Assembly: GCA_027024625.1 (NCBI GenBank)
Contig: JALVRY010000174.1
Span: 1 to 5,825 of the forward strand
DNA from: Thiotrichaceae bacterium
GTDB taxonomy: Bacteria; Pseudomonadota; Gammaproteobacteria; Thiotrichales; Thiotrichaceae
Direction: 5' to 3'
Length of the DNA: 5,825 bases
Shown here piece by piece: positions 1-5,643 of this stretch. Below the pieces are notes generated by a model, which saw nothing but the letters and a program-made list of their open reading frames with translations, was not told the DNA's origin and made no database searches. A program made the position numbers and the translations under genes. How positions within the stretch are numbered: the stretch's first letter is position 1; each line of letters opens with the position of its first letter.

Positions 1-1
1 C

Positions 2-1294
2 CCCGTATTAGCCAACCTTTTTGGCACACCAAAACGCGTTGCTATGGGCATGGGCGAAGACTCTGTTACGGCTTTACGAGAAGTCGGAAAACTACTCGCT
101 TTTTTAAAAGAACCAGAGCCACCAAAAGGATTTAAAGATGCATTAAGCACCTTACCTAAATATAAAAAAGTTTTAGACATGGCTCCTAAAAAAATAAAAA
201 AAGCCCCATGTCAAAAGATTATCTTAGAAGGCCCCGCTGTTGATTTATCCACTATTCCCGTGCAAACCTGTTGGCCAGACGATGCAGCCCCATTGATCAC
301 ATGGGGTTTAGTCGTAACAAAAGGTCCATTAAAGTCACGTCAAAACCTTGGCATCTACCGTCAACAAGTTATCGGCAAGAACCGTGTCATAATGCGTTGG
401 CTATCGCATCGCGGTGGAGCATTAGACTTTAGAGAATGGCAACAAGAGCACCCTAATGAGCCATTCCCTATCGCTGTCGCTCTTGGGGCTGATCCCGCTA
501 CCATTCTAGGTGCAGTCACACCTGTACCTGATACTTTATCTGAATATGCTTTTGCAGGACTACTACGCGGTTCTAAAACAGAAGTCACCAAATGTATCGG
601 CTCAGATTTACAAGTCCCCGCCTCCGCTGAATTTGTTTTAGAAGGTTTTATTTATCCTGATGATATGGCTCCCGAAGGACCTTATGGTGACCATACGGGC
701 TACTATAATGAAATTGAAGAATTCCCCGTTTTTACCATTGAACGAATAACCCATCGCAAAGACCCAATCTATCACAGCACTTACACAGGCAGACCACCCG
801 ATGAACCTGCTATTTTGGGCGTGGCTCTAAATGAGGTATTTGTCCCTATTTTACAAAAGCAATTCCCTGAAATTGTTGATTTCTATCTTCCCCCTGAAGG
901 CTGTTCATACCGGCTCGCCGTAGTAAGCATCAAAAAACAATATCCCGGACATGCCAAACGTATCATGTTTGGTGTTTGGTCTTTTTTACGTCAGTTTATG
1001 TACACCAAGTTCGTTATCATTGTCGATGATGACGTAAACACACGAAGCTGGGACGATGTGATATGGGCAATGACAACCCGAATGGATCCATCACGCGATA
1101 CCACATTAATTGAGAATACCCCCATTGATTATTTAGATTTTGCCTCCCCTGTTTCAGGGCTAGGATCAAAAATGGGGCTTGATGCAACAAACAAATGGGA
1201 AGGTGAAACAAGCCGAGAATGGGGAACACCGATTGTCATGGATGATAAAGTGAAGAAACGTATTGATGATTTATGGGAAGAATTAGACTTGTAA
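2..1294 (+). CDS. ubiD: UbiD, 3-octaprenyl-4-hydroxybenzoate decarboxylase (5'-partial)
   Basis: UbiD is the prenylated-FMN-dependent decarboxylase that removes the carboxyl group from 3-polyprenyl-4-hydroxybenzoate in ubiquinone biosynthesis; UbiX makes its cofactor. The frame is open from the first bases, giving 430 residues before TAA. E. coli UbiD has about 497, so roughly 60-70 N-terminal residues lie upstream. The Met codon at 44 is internal: family-like sequence ([16 protein letters not shown]) runs through it and there is no ribosome site. Counting from that Met, the family blocks appear in order: PCQK near 55, [14 protein letters not shown] at 76-89, QNLGIYRQQ at 100-108, RWLSHRGGA at 118-126 (the prFMN/metal-binding region), [19 protein letters not shown] at 146-164, [11 protein letters not shown] at 211-221, [20 protein letters not shown] near 261-280, and [18 protein letters not shown] near the end. 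There is no frameshift or missing motif. It converges with the DacB-type gene across a MITE-like hairpin. Identification is nearly certain. Confidence 0.97.
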   Translation, partial: PVLANLFGTPKRVAMGMGEDSVTALREVGKLLAFLKEPEPPKGFKDALSTLPKYKKVLDMAPKKIKKAPCQKIILEGPAVDLSTIPVQTCWPDDAAPLITWGLVVTKGPLKSRQNLGIYRQQVIGKNRVIMRWLSHRGGALDFREWQQEHPNEPFPIAVALGADPATILGAVTPVPDTLSEYAFAGLLRGSKTEVTKCIGSDLQVPASAEFVLEGFIYPDDMAPEGPYGDHTGYYNEIEEFPVFTIERITHRKDPIYHSTYTGRPPDEPAILGVALNEVFVPILQKQFPEIVDFYLPPEGCSYRLAVVSIKKQYPGHAKRIMFGVWSFLRQFMYTKFVIIVDDDVNTRSWDDVIWAMTTRMDPSRDTTLIENTPIDYLDFASPVSGLGSKMGLDATNKWEGETSREWGTPIVMDDKVKKRIDDLWEELDL

Positions 1295-1318
1295 GCCTAA
1301 TTCCTCCCTTGTTTAGCT

Positions 1319-1479
1319 TGAGACCTTTGCATGAAAGGATGACGAAAGAAAAAAGAGCGTAATTTTCCCTATTTTGCTTAAAAATGAAGATAATAGCCGA
1401 GCTATTGACTGATTTTTTAAGCAAAATAGGGGGAGTTCAAGCCTTTTTTATTCGTTAGATCTTTCATGCAAAGGTCTCA
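1319..1479. mobile_element. MITE-like hairpin element, type A (161 bp)
   Basis: The ends are a perfect 19-bp terminal inverted repeat, TGAGACCTTTGCATGAAAG at 1319-1337 and its complement at 1461-1479. A second perfect inverted repeat of 18 bp lies inside: CCCTATTTTGCTTAAAAA at 1367-1384 and its complement at 1414-1431. The sequence between the two arm pairs is partly complementary, so the whole unit can fold into one long hairpin. Its tip, AATAGC-CGA-GCTATT (1392-1406), is a further 6-bp stem. No ORF for a transposase fits inside. This is the form of a non-autonomous element moved by a full insertion sequence elsewhere. I see no clear target-site duplication and do not assign the family. It fills most of the gap between the converging ubiD and DacB-type genes, ending 10 bp from the latter's stop codon, so it may also stop transcription from both sides. 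Confidence 0.8.
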
Positions 1480-1489
1480 GTTTATAAAA

Positions 1490-2671
1490 TTAATAAATTT
1501 GCCTTAACTGACTCGCAATTTGGTTACGCAAATTATGGGATACCGATTGATTAATCATTAACGCAAAAGGCTTCCAGTCATTACCTTTAACTAAATAACC
1601 CGCCAAGGTGCTGACACCCTTTAATGTACCTGACTTTGCGTACACTCCTTTTTCTTTTTCGGGTAGAAGGTGCTTCCATTGACGAAATTGCTTTAGTAAA
1701 TCGACTAACTGCTTAGGTTTTAAACGGTTTTGTCGTGAAAGTCCCGCACCATCTTGAATATTAAAATCTTGCCAATGGAAAAATGCTTGCAAAGAACTAT
1801 TCATGTATTGCTTAACTAACTGGGCACTTGCTGGTTGCTTGTATTTATCGGCTGCTAATACAAGAGCTAGCTGATTGGCAATAAAGTTAGTTGAATATTT
1901 CAACATGGCTTGAATCATTTCAGCCAATGTTCGACTATTGCTATGTTGATATGTTACTTGCAGGCCAACAGGAATAGTCCCTCGCTCAATAGTATTGCCC
2001 ACTTGCACACCTTCCTTTCGTAAAAATGCAGCTAATAACTCCGCAAAATATTTTTCAGCATTTAATGGATTTCTCCCTGTATTTACACGTAAAGTCCCTT
2101 TATTAAAACGTTTTTTCATACTAATCGCATAAGGCGTTAAAGGTGTATGTGACTCAGCAGATACAACTTTGCCATGCTGCTTTTTTATGTTTACCGTATT
2201 AAAATTAGCCGCCAAAGCAGAAGGCACAGCATCATAAGGATTATTTGTAGTCCCAGTTCCTGCCAATACTAAACCTTGCTGAAATAGAGACGTATCCAAA
2301 GCGATTTTATCAATCTGCTGAATCCTTTTTCTTGATAATTGTTGTGCTATTTTTTCTAACTCCTCAGAAACCAAATAAGGATCACCACTACCTTTGACCC
2401 ACAATGTTTTACTTGCTTGATCAAAATAGAAATTTGTACGAAAACGATAATTAGGACTAAAGCGTTTTAGTGCCAAAAATGCTGTTGCTAATTTTACAGT
2501 AGATGCAGGTACAAACGATTGGCTTGCTCGTGTTTCTTTTAACGGTATACCTTGCACATTAGTGACGAGCAAACCCGCATTACTTAATCGAGAAAATTTA
2601 GATAAGGCATCATTTGACAATGCTATCGAGCTATAAATGAGAGAAAGAAAAATTAGTAGTATTTTTATCAT
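1490..2671 (-). CDS. dacB: D-alanyl-D-alanine carboxypeptidase/endopeptidase, PBP4 (DacB) type, peptidase family S13
   Basis: This is a periplasmic penicillin-binding protein that cleaves the terminal D-Ala from peptidoglycan stem peptides and/or the D-Ala-meso-DAP cross-links between them. Residues 1-19 form a signal peptide (K3, a hydrophobic core, then ALS before N20). The three active-site motifs are present in the right order: SxxK as Ser57-Thr-Val-Lys60 (nucleophile and general base), SxN as Ser260-Thr-Asn262, and KSG at 346-348 in the place of KTG. Other family marks are GSGDPYL (94-100) and DGAGLSR (307-313). The large gap between SxxK and SxN is typical of S13. At 393 residues it is shorter than E. 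coli DacB (477), so the inserted accessory domains are probably reduced. The ATG at 2671 is chosen because the signal peptide starts there; the ribosome site is weak (AATAAG). MITE-like elements lie on both sides. The symbol is by family; orthology to E. coli dacB is less sure than the enzyme class. Confidence 0.93.
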   Translation of the reverse strand: MIKILLIFLSLIYSSIALSNDALSKFSRLSNAGLLVTNVQGIPLKETRASQSFVPASTVKLATAFLALKRFSPNYRFRTNFYFDQASKTLWVKGSGDPYLVSEELEKIAQQLSRKRIQQIDKIALDTSLFQQGLVLAGTGTTNNPYDAVPSALAANFNTVNIKKQHGKVVSAESHTPLTPYAISMKKRFNKGTLRVNTGRNPLNAEKYFAELLAAFLRKEGVQVGNTIERGTIPVGLQVTYQHSNSRTLAEMIQAMLKYSTNFIANQLALVLAADKYKQPASAQLVKQYMNSSLQAFFHWQDFNIQDGAGLSRQNRLKPKQLVDLLKQFRQWKHLLPEKEKGVYAKSGTLKGVSTLAGYLVKGNDWKPFALMINQSVSHNLRNQIASQLRQIY

Positions 2672-2723
2672 TACTTATTCATTTTTTATATTGATTACAA
2701 AAATATAGCCTACCATAACCACC

Positions 2724-2879
2724 TAAGTAGGAATGTATAATTAATTTAACAAAATTTGCGAAGGAAATTTTTTTGATATTCATTATCGAAGAAGCATAGC
2801 CGTGCTACGTGACTGAGAGAATGGCTTGAATAGCGGAAAATAGACCAGTAAATTGTTAAATGTGTGTGCCCCCTACTTA
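2724..2879. mobile_element. MITE-like element, type B (about 156 bp)
   Basis: The ends are an 8-bp inverted repeat, TAAGTAGG at 2724-2731 and CCTACTTA at 2872-2879. Inside them is another matched pair, TTTAACAA at 2745-2752 and TTGTTAAA at 2853-2860. The centre can form a small hairpin, TAGC-CGT-GCTA (2797-2807), set in imperfectly complementary flanks. There is no ORF for a transposase. The arms match less well than in the 1319-1479 element and the terminal repeat is different, so it belongs to another family or is older. I find no clear target duplication. It lies between the FAM20-like gene and the DacB-type gene, both on the minus strand. It therefore separates them and may carry promoter or terminator sequence for them. 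The exact boundaries are uncertain by a few bases. Confidence 0.55.
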
Positions 2880-2880
2880 A

Positions 2881-2900
2881 GCACTGAATTTAATCAGTGC
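2881..2900 (-). terminator. Possible terminator hairpin after the FAM20-like gene
   Basis: A perfect 7-bp stem, GCACTGA (2881-2887) with TCAGTGC (2894-2900), encloses a 6-base loop. It begins 23 bases past the stop codon of the minus-strand gene that ends at 2924. On that strand only two T residues follow the stem, so the U-tract expected of an intrinsic terminator is poor. It could be a weak terminator or an mRNA 3'-end stabiliser. It abuts the type B element and could also belong to it. Confidence 0.35.
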
Positions 2901-2923
2901 CGCCATTTAGTACTCGTTTATTT

Positions 2924-4369
2924 TTACTGCAACATCAAATCTTCCCAGCTAGGAAGGTTACACTCATCCTTCGACACAACCTTTGGCAAACCTAATAGTT
3001 TTCTCTCTGGATTAAGGTCAAGGCTTAAACGCCCTCGTTTACAGTTATTTTGAAGCGTTTCCTTTAATCCTTTGACTAATCCTTCAAACTTTTCCCAATC
3101 ACGGTGAGTAAATAGCAACTCAGTTCTAAAAAAATCTTCTGTGTATTCATCTTCTATTTTTGAATCTAACCATAATAAACGCTGATATGTTTTCAGACTC
3201 ATGTGCCTGATCTTAGACATTATCTTAGATTTTTGTGTGCGATTATAACGATTAACACCACAATCATTATCTTTTAACACCAGACGCCTAACCTTTGTGA
3301 TATGTAAATTATCTATCAACTCCTGAGAATATTGTTCTTTTTTATCCAAGGGAATCTTTTTGCGGGAGACCTTTCCATCTTCAGATACAGAATAATAATA
3401 ATCTTTGTAAGCAATATTTCCGAAACGATCCTCTTGGCTCAACAAATAATCTATCGTTAACATATCTGCATAATCTTTTAGCTGATATAACTGACTAATA
3501 CTTTTAGATTCAAGGGATTTACTACTGATTAGCTGACGAACAAAAGGCTGTGCTGTTAAACGCTTATAACTATTCTTGTAATTTTTTATATAGAATTCTC
3601 TATATCGCCCCTCTTTTTTAACATCTTTCTGCATCGCTCCAAATATTTGTTTATTATCTGTTGTGAACAACCCTCTTGAATACTTTCGTCCATAACGATT
3701 TCTACGGTTATCAATGTTATTTTCTGTATCAATAAACATTTTCCAAGTCAGAGCTTGCACACGTTGCCCTGAACGTTTTGATACTCGGTAACCTTGCTTA
3801 GCAATCTTTCGATGCTCTTTTAATGACATTGTCCGAATAACCGCAGGTTGTACATTACCAACACCGCCCAACATGCGAGAAACGTGATAATAAGCCAATA
3901 TAGATGGCGTATAACTACAGGAGATAGATTGTTTGAATTTTGCTAGACGTTTGGCTTTTCTCTTATCTCGTCTTTTGCTGTGTACTCGACATTCCTTTTT
4001 TTCATAATCTTCTACGCTAAGCCCTTTCTTTCTTATTTTATAAACTTCTACCGCAGGATTCGTAGAGCGACTTTTAGGGCAGACTGCCACATATTCTAAT
4101 GCCGTACCATTGAGAACCGTATCACCATAAAAATCCAGACTACAGAGCATTGCCTCATCTTTTCTATCTTTCTTTTTATATTCAACGCCTATAAATTGCC
4201 TCGGCATTACACATATTTCAACAACACCATGATAAGGAGTAACGAAAGATTGTGTATAAACACCATGACTCGAATTTAGATCATATTTTGCAAAAGCATA
4301 GCTTGAAATAAACAGTAGAGAAAAAACAAACAATTTTATAATTATTGAATTACGTTGTTTTTTAGGCAT
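2924..4369 (-). CDS. Secreted FAM20C-like kinase-fold protein (no established bacterial name)
   Basis: The product has 481 residues. A signal peptide covers about 1-27 (basic start, long hydrophobic stretch, AFA before K28), so it is exported to the periplasm or beyond. The C-terminal half matches, in order, what I recall of animal FAM20C, a secretory-pathway Ser/Thr kinase. AYYHVSRMLGGVGNVQPAVIR (159-179) resembles its AAFHLDR-L-FRRVPP helix and turn. YADMLTIDYLLSQEDRFGN (300-318) matches its [20 protein letters not shown] catalytic loop, with D314 as catalytic Asp. LVLKDNDCG (363-371) matches IIHLDNGRG, with D367 as the metal-binding Asp. KIRHMSLKTYQRL (386-398) matches CRIRKSTYLRL. A candidate N-lobe lysine is K111 in VEVYKIRKKG. 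Eight cysteines follow the signal (53, 76, 97, 127, 151, 370, 443, 470), consistent with disulfides. Residues 129-146 are very basic. The position facing FAM20C's helix Glu appears to be Ile157, so activity is uncertain. The start is supported by GAGG 8 bases before ATG. The alignment is by eye and the function is inferred. Confidence 0.6.
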   Translation of the reverse strand: MPKKQRNSIIIKLFVFSLLFISSYAFAKYDLNSSHGVYTQSFVTPYHGVVEICVMPRQFIGVEYKKKDRKDEAMLCSLDFYGDTVLNGTALEYVAVCPKSRSTNPAVEVYKIRKKGLSVEDYEKKECRVHSKRRDKRKAKRLAKFKQSISCSYTPSILAYYHVSRMLGGVGNVQPAVIRTMSLKEHRKIAKQGYRVSKRSGQRVQALTWKMFIDTENNIDNRRNRYGRKYSRGLFTTDNKQIFGAMQKDVKKEGRYREFYIKNYKNSYKRLTAQPFVRQLISSKSLESKSISQLYQLKDYADMLTIDYLLSQEDRFGNIAYKDYYYSVSEDGKVSRKKIPLDKKEQYSQELIDNLHITKVRRLVLKDNDCGVNRYNRTQKSKIMSKIRHMSLKTYQRLLWLDSKIEDEYTEDFFRTELLFTHRDWEKFEGLVKGLKETLQNNCKRGRLSLDLNPERKLLGLPKVVSKDECNLPSWEDLMLQ

Positions 4370-4440
4370 AAGACAAGCCTCATTATAGATATATAACAGC
4401 TATTGAGCCGTAAAAAATGGCAAGCTAACCGAATGTAGTT

Positions 4441-4640
4441 AAGTTTAGGAAGCTCTGACTAAGTCGGGTCGAATTCCCCCTAGAGGAAAGCGACTCATTA
4501 CTTGATCAAGAGCCTCCTTTATTAATACCTTTAACCTAGTTAGGGGAGAACAAGTAGTTAGCTATGTCTAATAGTAGGCTACTCTAACTAAAATAGATAA
4601 CCTACATACCTAAATAATTACTACCATAAAATTATTTAGG
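4441..4640 (-). other. Structured intergenic region: four successive hairpins, possible RNA leader
   Basis: The 394-bp gap between the DUF4956 gene and the FAM20-like gene holds no normal gene but is full of inverted repeats. Stem 1 pairs 4447-4456 with 4509-4518 around nested stems (AGTCG 4462-4466 with 4491-4495; TTCCCC 4474-4479 with GAGGAA 4483-4488). Further stems follow at 4532-4542 (TAAC with GTTA), 4555-4561 with 4584-4590 (7 bp), and 4609-4619 with 4630-4640 (perfect 11 bp, CCTAAATAATT). In stem 1 the one imperfect position is a G-U pair if the minus strand is read and an A-C mismatch if the plus strand is read, which hints at minus-strand RNA. On that strand it would be leader RNA for the FAM20-like gene. 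I recognise no known riboswitch or RNA family. Decayed mobile DNA is the main alternative. Confidence 0.45.
4445..4498 (-). CDS. Possible 17-codon leader peptide
   Basis: On the minus strand, AAAGGAGG (4513-4520), a near-perfect Shine-Dalgarno sequence, precedes an ATG at 4498 that opens a 17-codon frame (MSRFPLGGIRPDLVRAS) closed by TAA at 4445-4447. The 14-base gap between the two is longer than usual, which counts against translation. The Shine-Dalgarno bases lie in one arm of a 10-bp stem whose other arm covers the last codons of this frame, so opening the stem and translating the frame could be linked. I do not recognise the peptide. Chance is a real possibility. Confidence 0.15.
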   Translation of the reverse strand: MSRFPLGGIRPDLVRAS

Positions 4641-4651
4641 CGCAGCTAATG

Positions 4652-4676
4652 TGAGACCTTTCGTGCAAAGGTCTCA
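4652..4676. repeat. Collapsed remnant of the type A element
   Basis: A perfect 10-bp inverted repeat, TGAGACCTTT (4652-4661) and AAAGGTCTCA (4667-4676), encloses a 5-base loop. The last 18 bases, TTTCGTGCAAAGGTCTCA, match the right end of the 1319-1479 element except for one base, and the first bases match its left end. It looks like that element with its interior deleted between TTT repeats at the bases of the two arms. It lies between the DUF4956 gene and the FAM20-like gene and could act as a terminator hairpin, but no strong U-tract follows on the minus strand. Confidence 0.65.
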
Positions 4677-4763
4677 ATTTAATTTTACACAAGCGACATC
4701 GTTTCAAAATAACTCACAGACAGTCGCATTAATTTATCTGATATGTTCTATAAAAACACAAAA

Positions 4764-5456
4764 CTAATCATTTATGCCGACTACCTTATTTTCTGGATCA
4801 GATACATTAATTCTAGACACCCCTTCAAGCTCAGCTAATTCTTTTACAAAATTATTTAATATTCGTCTTTTATTCATTGATATGCTGAAGGTGAAAGCAA
4901 CTAATTTACCATCATTTGTTGGGGAGATATTTAATTGCATATCAGGGTGAACGTAACGCTCAATAACCTCCTTGAACTTTGCATCTGCATAATGCTTTGT
5001 GGAAACTCGAAAGGTCAATATATAATCTTTTTTTCTCAGACCAAATACATTGCTGTAATCTAGGAAGAAAACTAAAGTACAAATAAAAAGAACACCTGCG
5101 GCTCCAATCATTAACGCTCCAACTCCAGCAGAAAGGCCGGCTGACAAAGCAAAAAATACAAAGGCAGTATCACGAGGATTTTTCATCGGGGTGCGAAAAC
5201 GAATAATAGAAAACGCGCCAAAAATACCAATCGCACGTGCAACACTATCACCAATAATCATAATGATAAGAGCAGTAATAACCGTCATAATGATTATTGT
5301 TGTTTCTAATTCAAACTTATTTTTTGAAAAACTCTTAGTCTTATTATATGTCCAAGCAATTCCCCAGCCAAATAAGGTAGCCATACCTAATATGTAGACA
5401 ACTTGCATTGGATCAGAAAAAGCAGCAACCACTTCTGTTGGGGCAAAAATATCCAT
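4764..5456 (-). CDS. DUF4956 domain-containing inner-membrane protein
   Basis: The 230-residue protein has the layout of the DUF4956 family. Hydrophobic membrane segments lie at about 17-35, 52-69, 98-115 and 113-132. Between the second and third is the family's signature, GAFSIIRFRTPMKNPRDTAF (80-99). A soluble C-terminal part at about 145-220 alternates strands and helices (YILTFRVS; LVAFTFSIS; ELEGVSRINVS) like the ACT/ferredoxin-like tail of MgtC-type proteins, and probably faces the cytoplasm. The biochemical role of the family is not established. From memory, its genes often lie beside VTC-domain (polyphosphate polymerase-like) and CotH kinase-like genes, so the exported kinase-like gene downstream, on the same strand after 394 bp, is notable. 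The ATG at 5456 has only a weak ribosome site (GGAA, 11 bases upstream). A palindrome 49 bases upstream may control it. Confidence 0.85.
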   Translation of the reverse strand: MDIFAPTEVVAAFSDPMQVVYILGMATLFGWGIAWTYNKTKSFSKNKFELETTIIIMTVITALIIMIIGDSVARAIGIFGAFSIIRFRTPMKNPRDTAFVFFALSAGLSAGVGALMIGAAGVLFICTLVFFLDYSNVFGLRKKDYILTFRVSTKHYADAKFKEVIERYVHPDMQLNISPTNDGKLVAFTFSISMNKRRILNNFVKELAELEGVSRINVSDPENKVVGIND

Positions 5457-5504
5457 CTTCGTGAAAATTCCAAATTCCTTATTATTTTATGCTATTGCTT
5501 ATGC

Positions 5505-5523
5505 TTACAGAAACATTCTGTAA
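5505..5523. promoter_or_regulatory. Operator-like palindrome upstream of the DUF4956 gene
   Basis: TTACAGAA (5505-5512) and TTCTGTAA (5516-5523) form a perfect 8-bp inverted repeat with a 3-base centre, the size expected for a dimeric regulator. It lies 49 bases before the DUF4956 start codon. A -10-like TAAAAT on the minus strand at 5484-5489 would place the palindrome over the -35 position, where a bound protein would block or replace RNA polymerase contacts. I do not recognise the regulator; the half-site order (ACAG outward, CTGT) is the reverse of a LexA box. A short hairpin in RNA is the alternative reading. Confidence 0.45.
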
Positions 5524-5628
5524 CAACACTCACTACTTATAGCAAAACCAGAGATAAAAACTAGCTTCTATCCTTTATTAACGTAATTTTACGCAAAATT
5601 GGATCATAGACATCAAAAATAAGACCAT

Positions 5629-5634
5629 ATTATA
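5629..5634 (-). promoter_or_regulatory. Candidate -10 element (TATAAT) just after tsaB
   Basis: A consensus -10 hexamer on the minus strand lies 9 bases past the tsaB stop codon, in position to start a transcript toward the DUF4956 gene. The only -35-like hexamer is TTGAAC, about 20 bases upstream inside the tsaB end, which is wider than the usual 16-18. In such A+T-rich DNA a chance match is likely enough that this is only a candidate. Confidence 0.25.
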
Positions 5635-5643
5635 GCTAAAACA

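Noticed and set aside
44..46. ATG as the start of ubiD
   Set aside because: UbiD family sequence continues in frame to the window edge, and no ribosome site precedes this codon; the true start lies upstream of the window.
2853..3053. Plus-strand open frame of 66 codons
   Set aside because: It begins inside the type B element and runs antisense across the end of the FAM20-like gene, with no ribosome site or recognisable protein.
4382..4387. TATAAT on the minus strand just before the FAM20-like gene, as its promoter
   Set aside because: A transcript from it would begin near 4375, inside or after the GAGG ribosome site at 4378-4381, and no -35 sits at the right distance.
4463..4480. T-arm-like sequence (GGGTCGAATTCCC) suggesting a tRNA
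   Set aside because: The T-loop is out of register with the consensus TTCGAAT, and no acceptor, D or anticodon arms fit around it.
4530..4546. Integron attC-like sequence (TTTAACC and GTTAGGG)
   Set aside because: The core sites do not fit RYYYAAC and GTTRRRY, and there are no cassette genes or matching L boxes.
5191..5397. Plus-strand open frame of 68 codons opposite the DUF4956 gene
   Set aside because: Its hydrophobic look is the mirror of the membrane segments on the other strand; it has no support of its own.
5585..5600. AATTTT-ACGC-AAAATT hairpin as the tsaB terminator
   Set aside because: The stem is only six A-T pairs, far too weak, and no U-tract follows on the minus strand.
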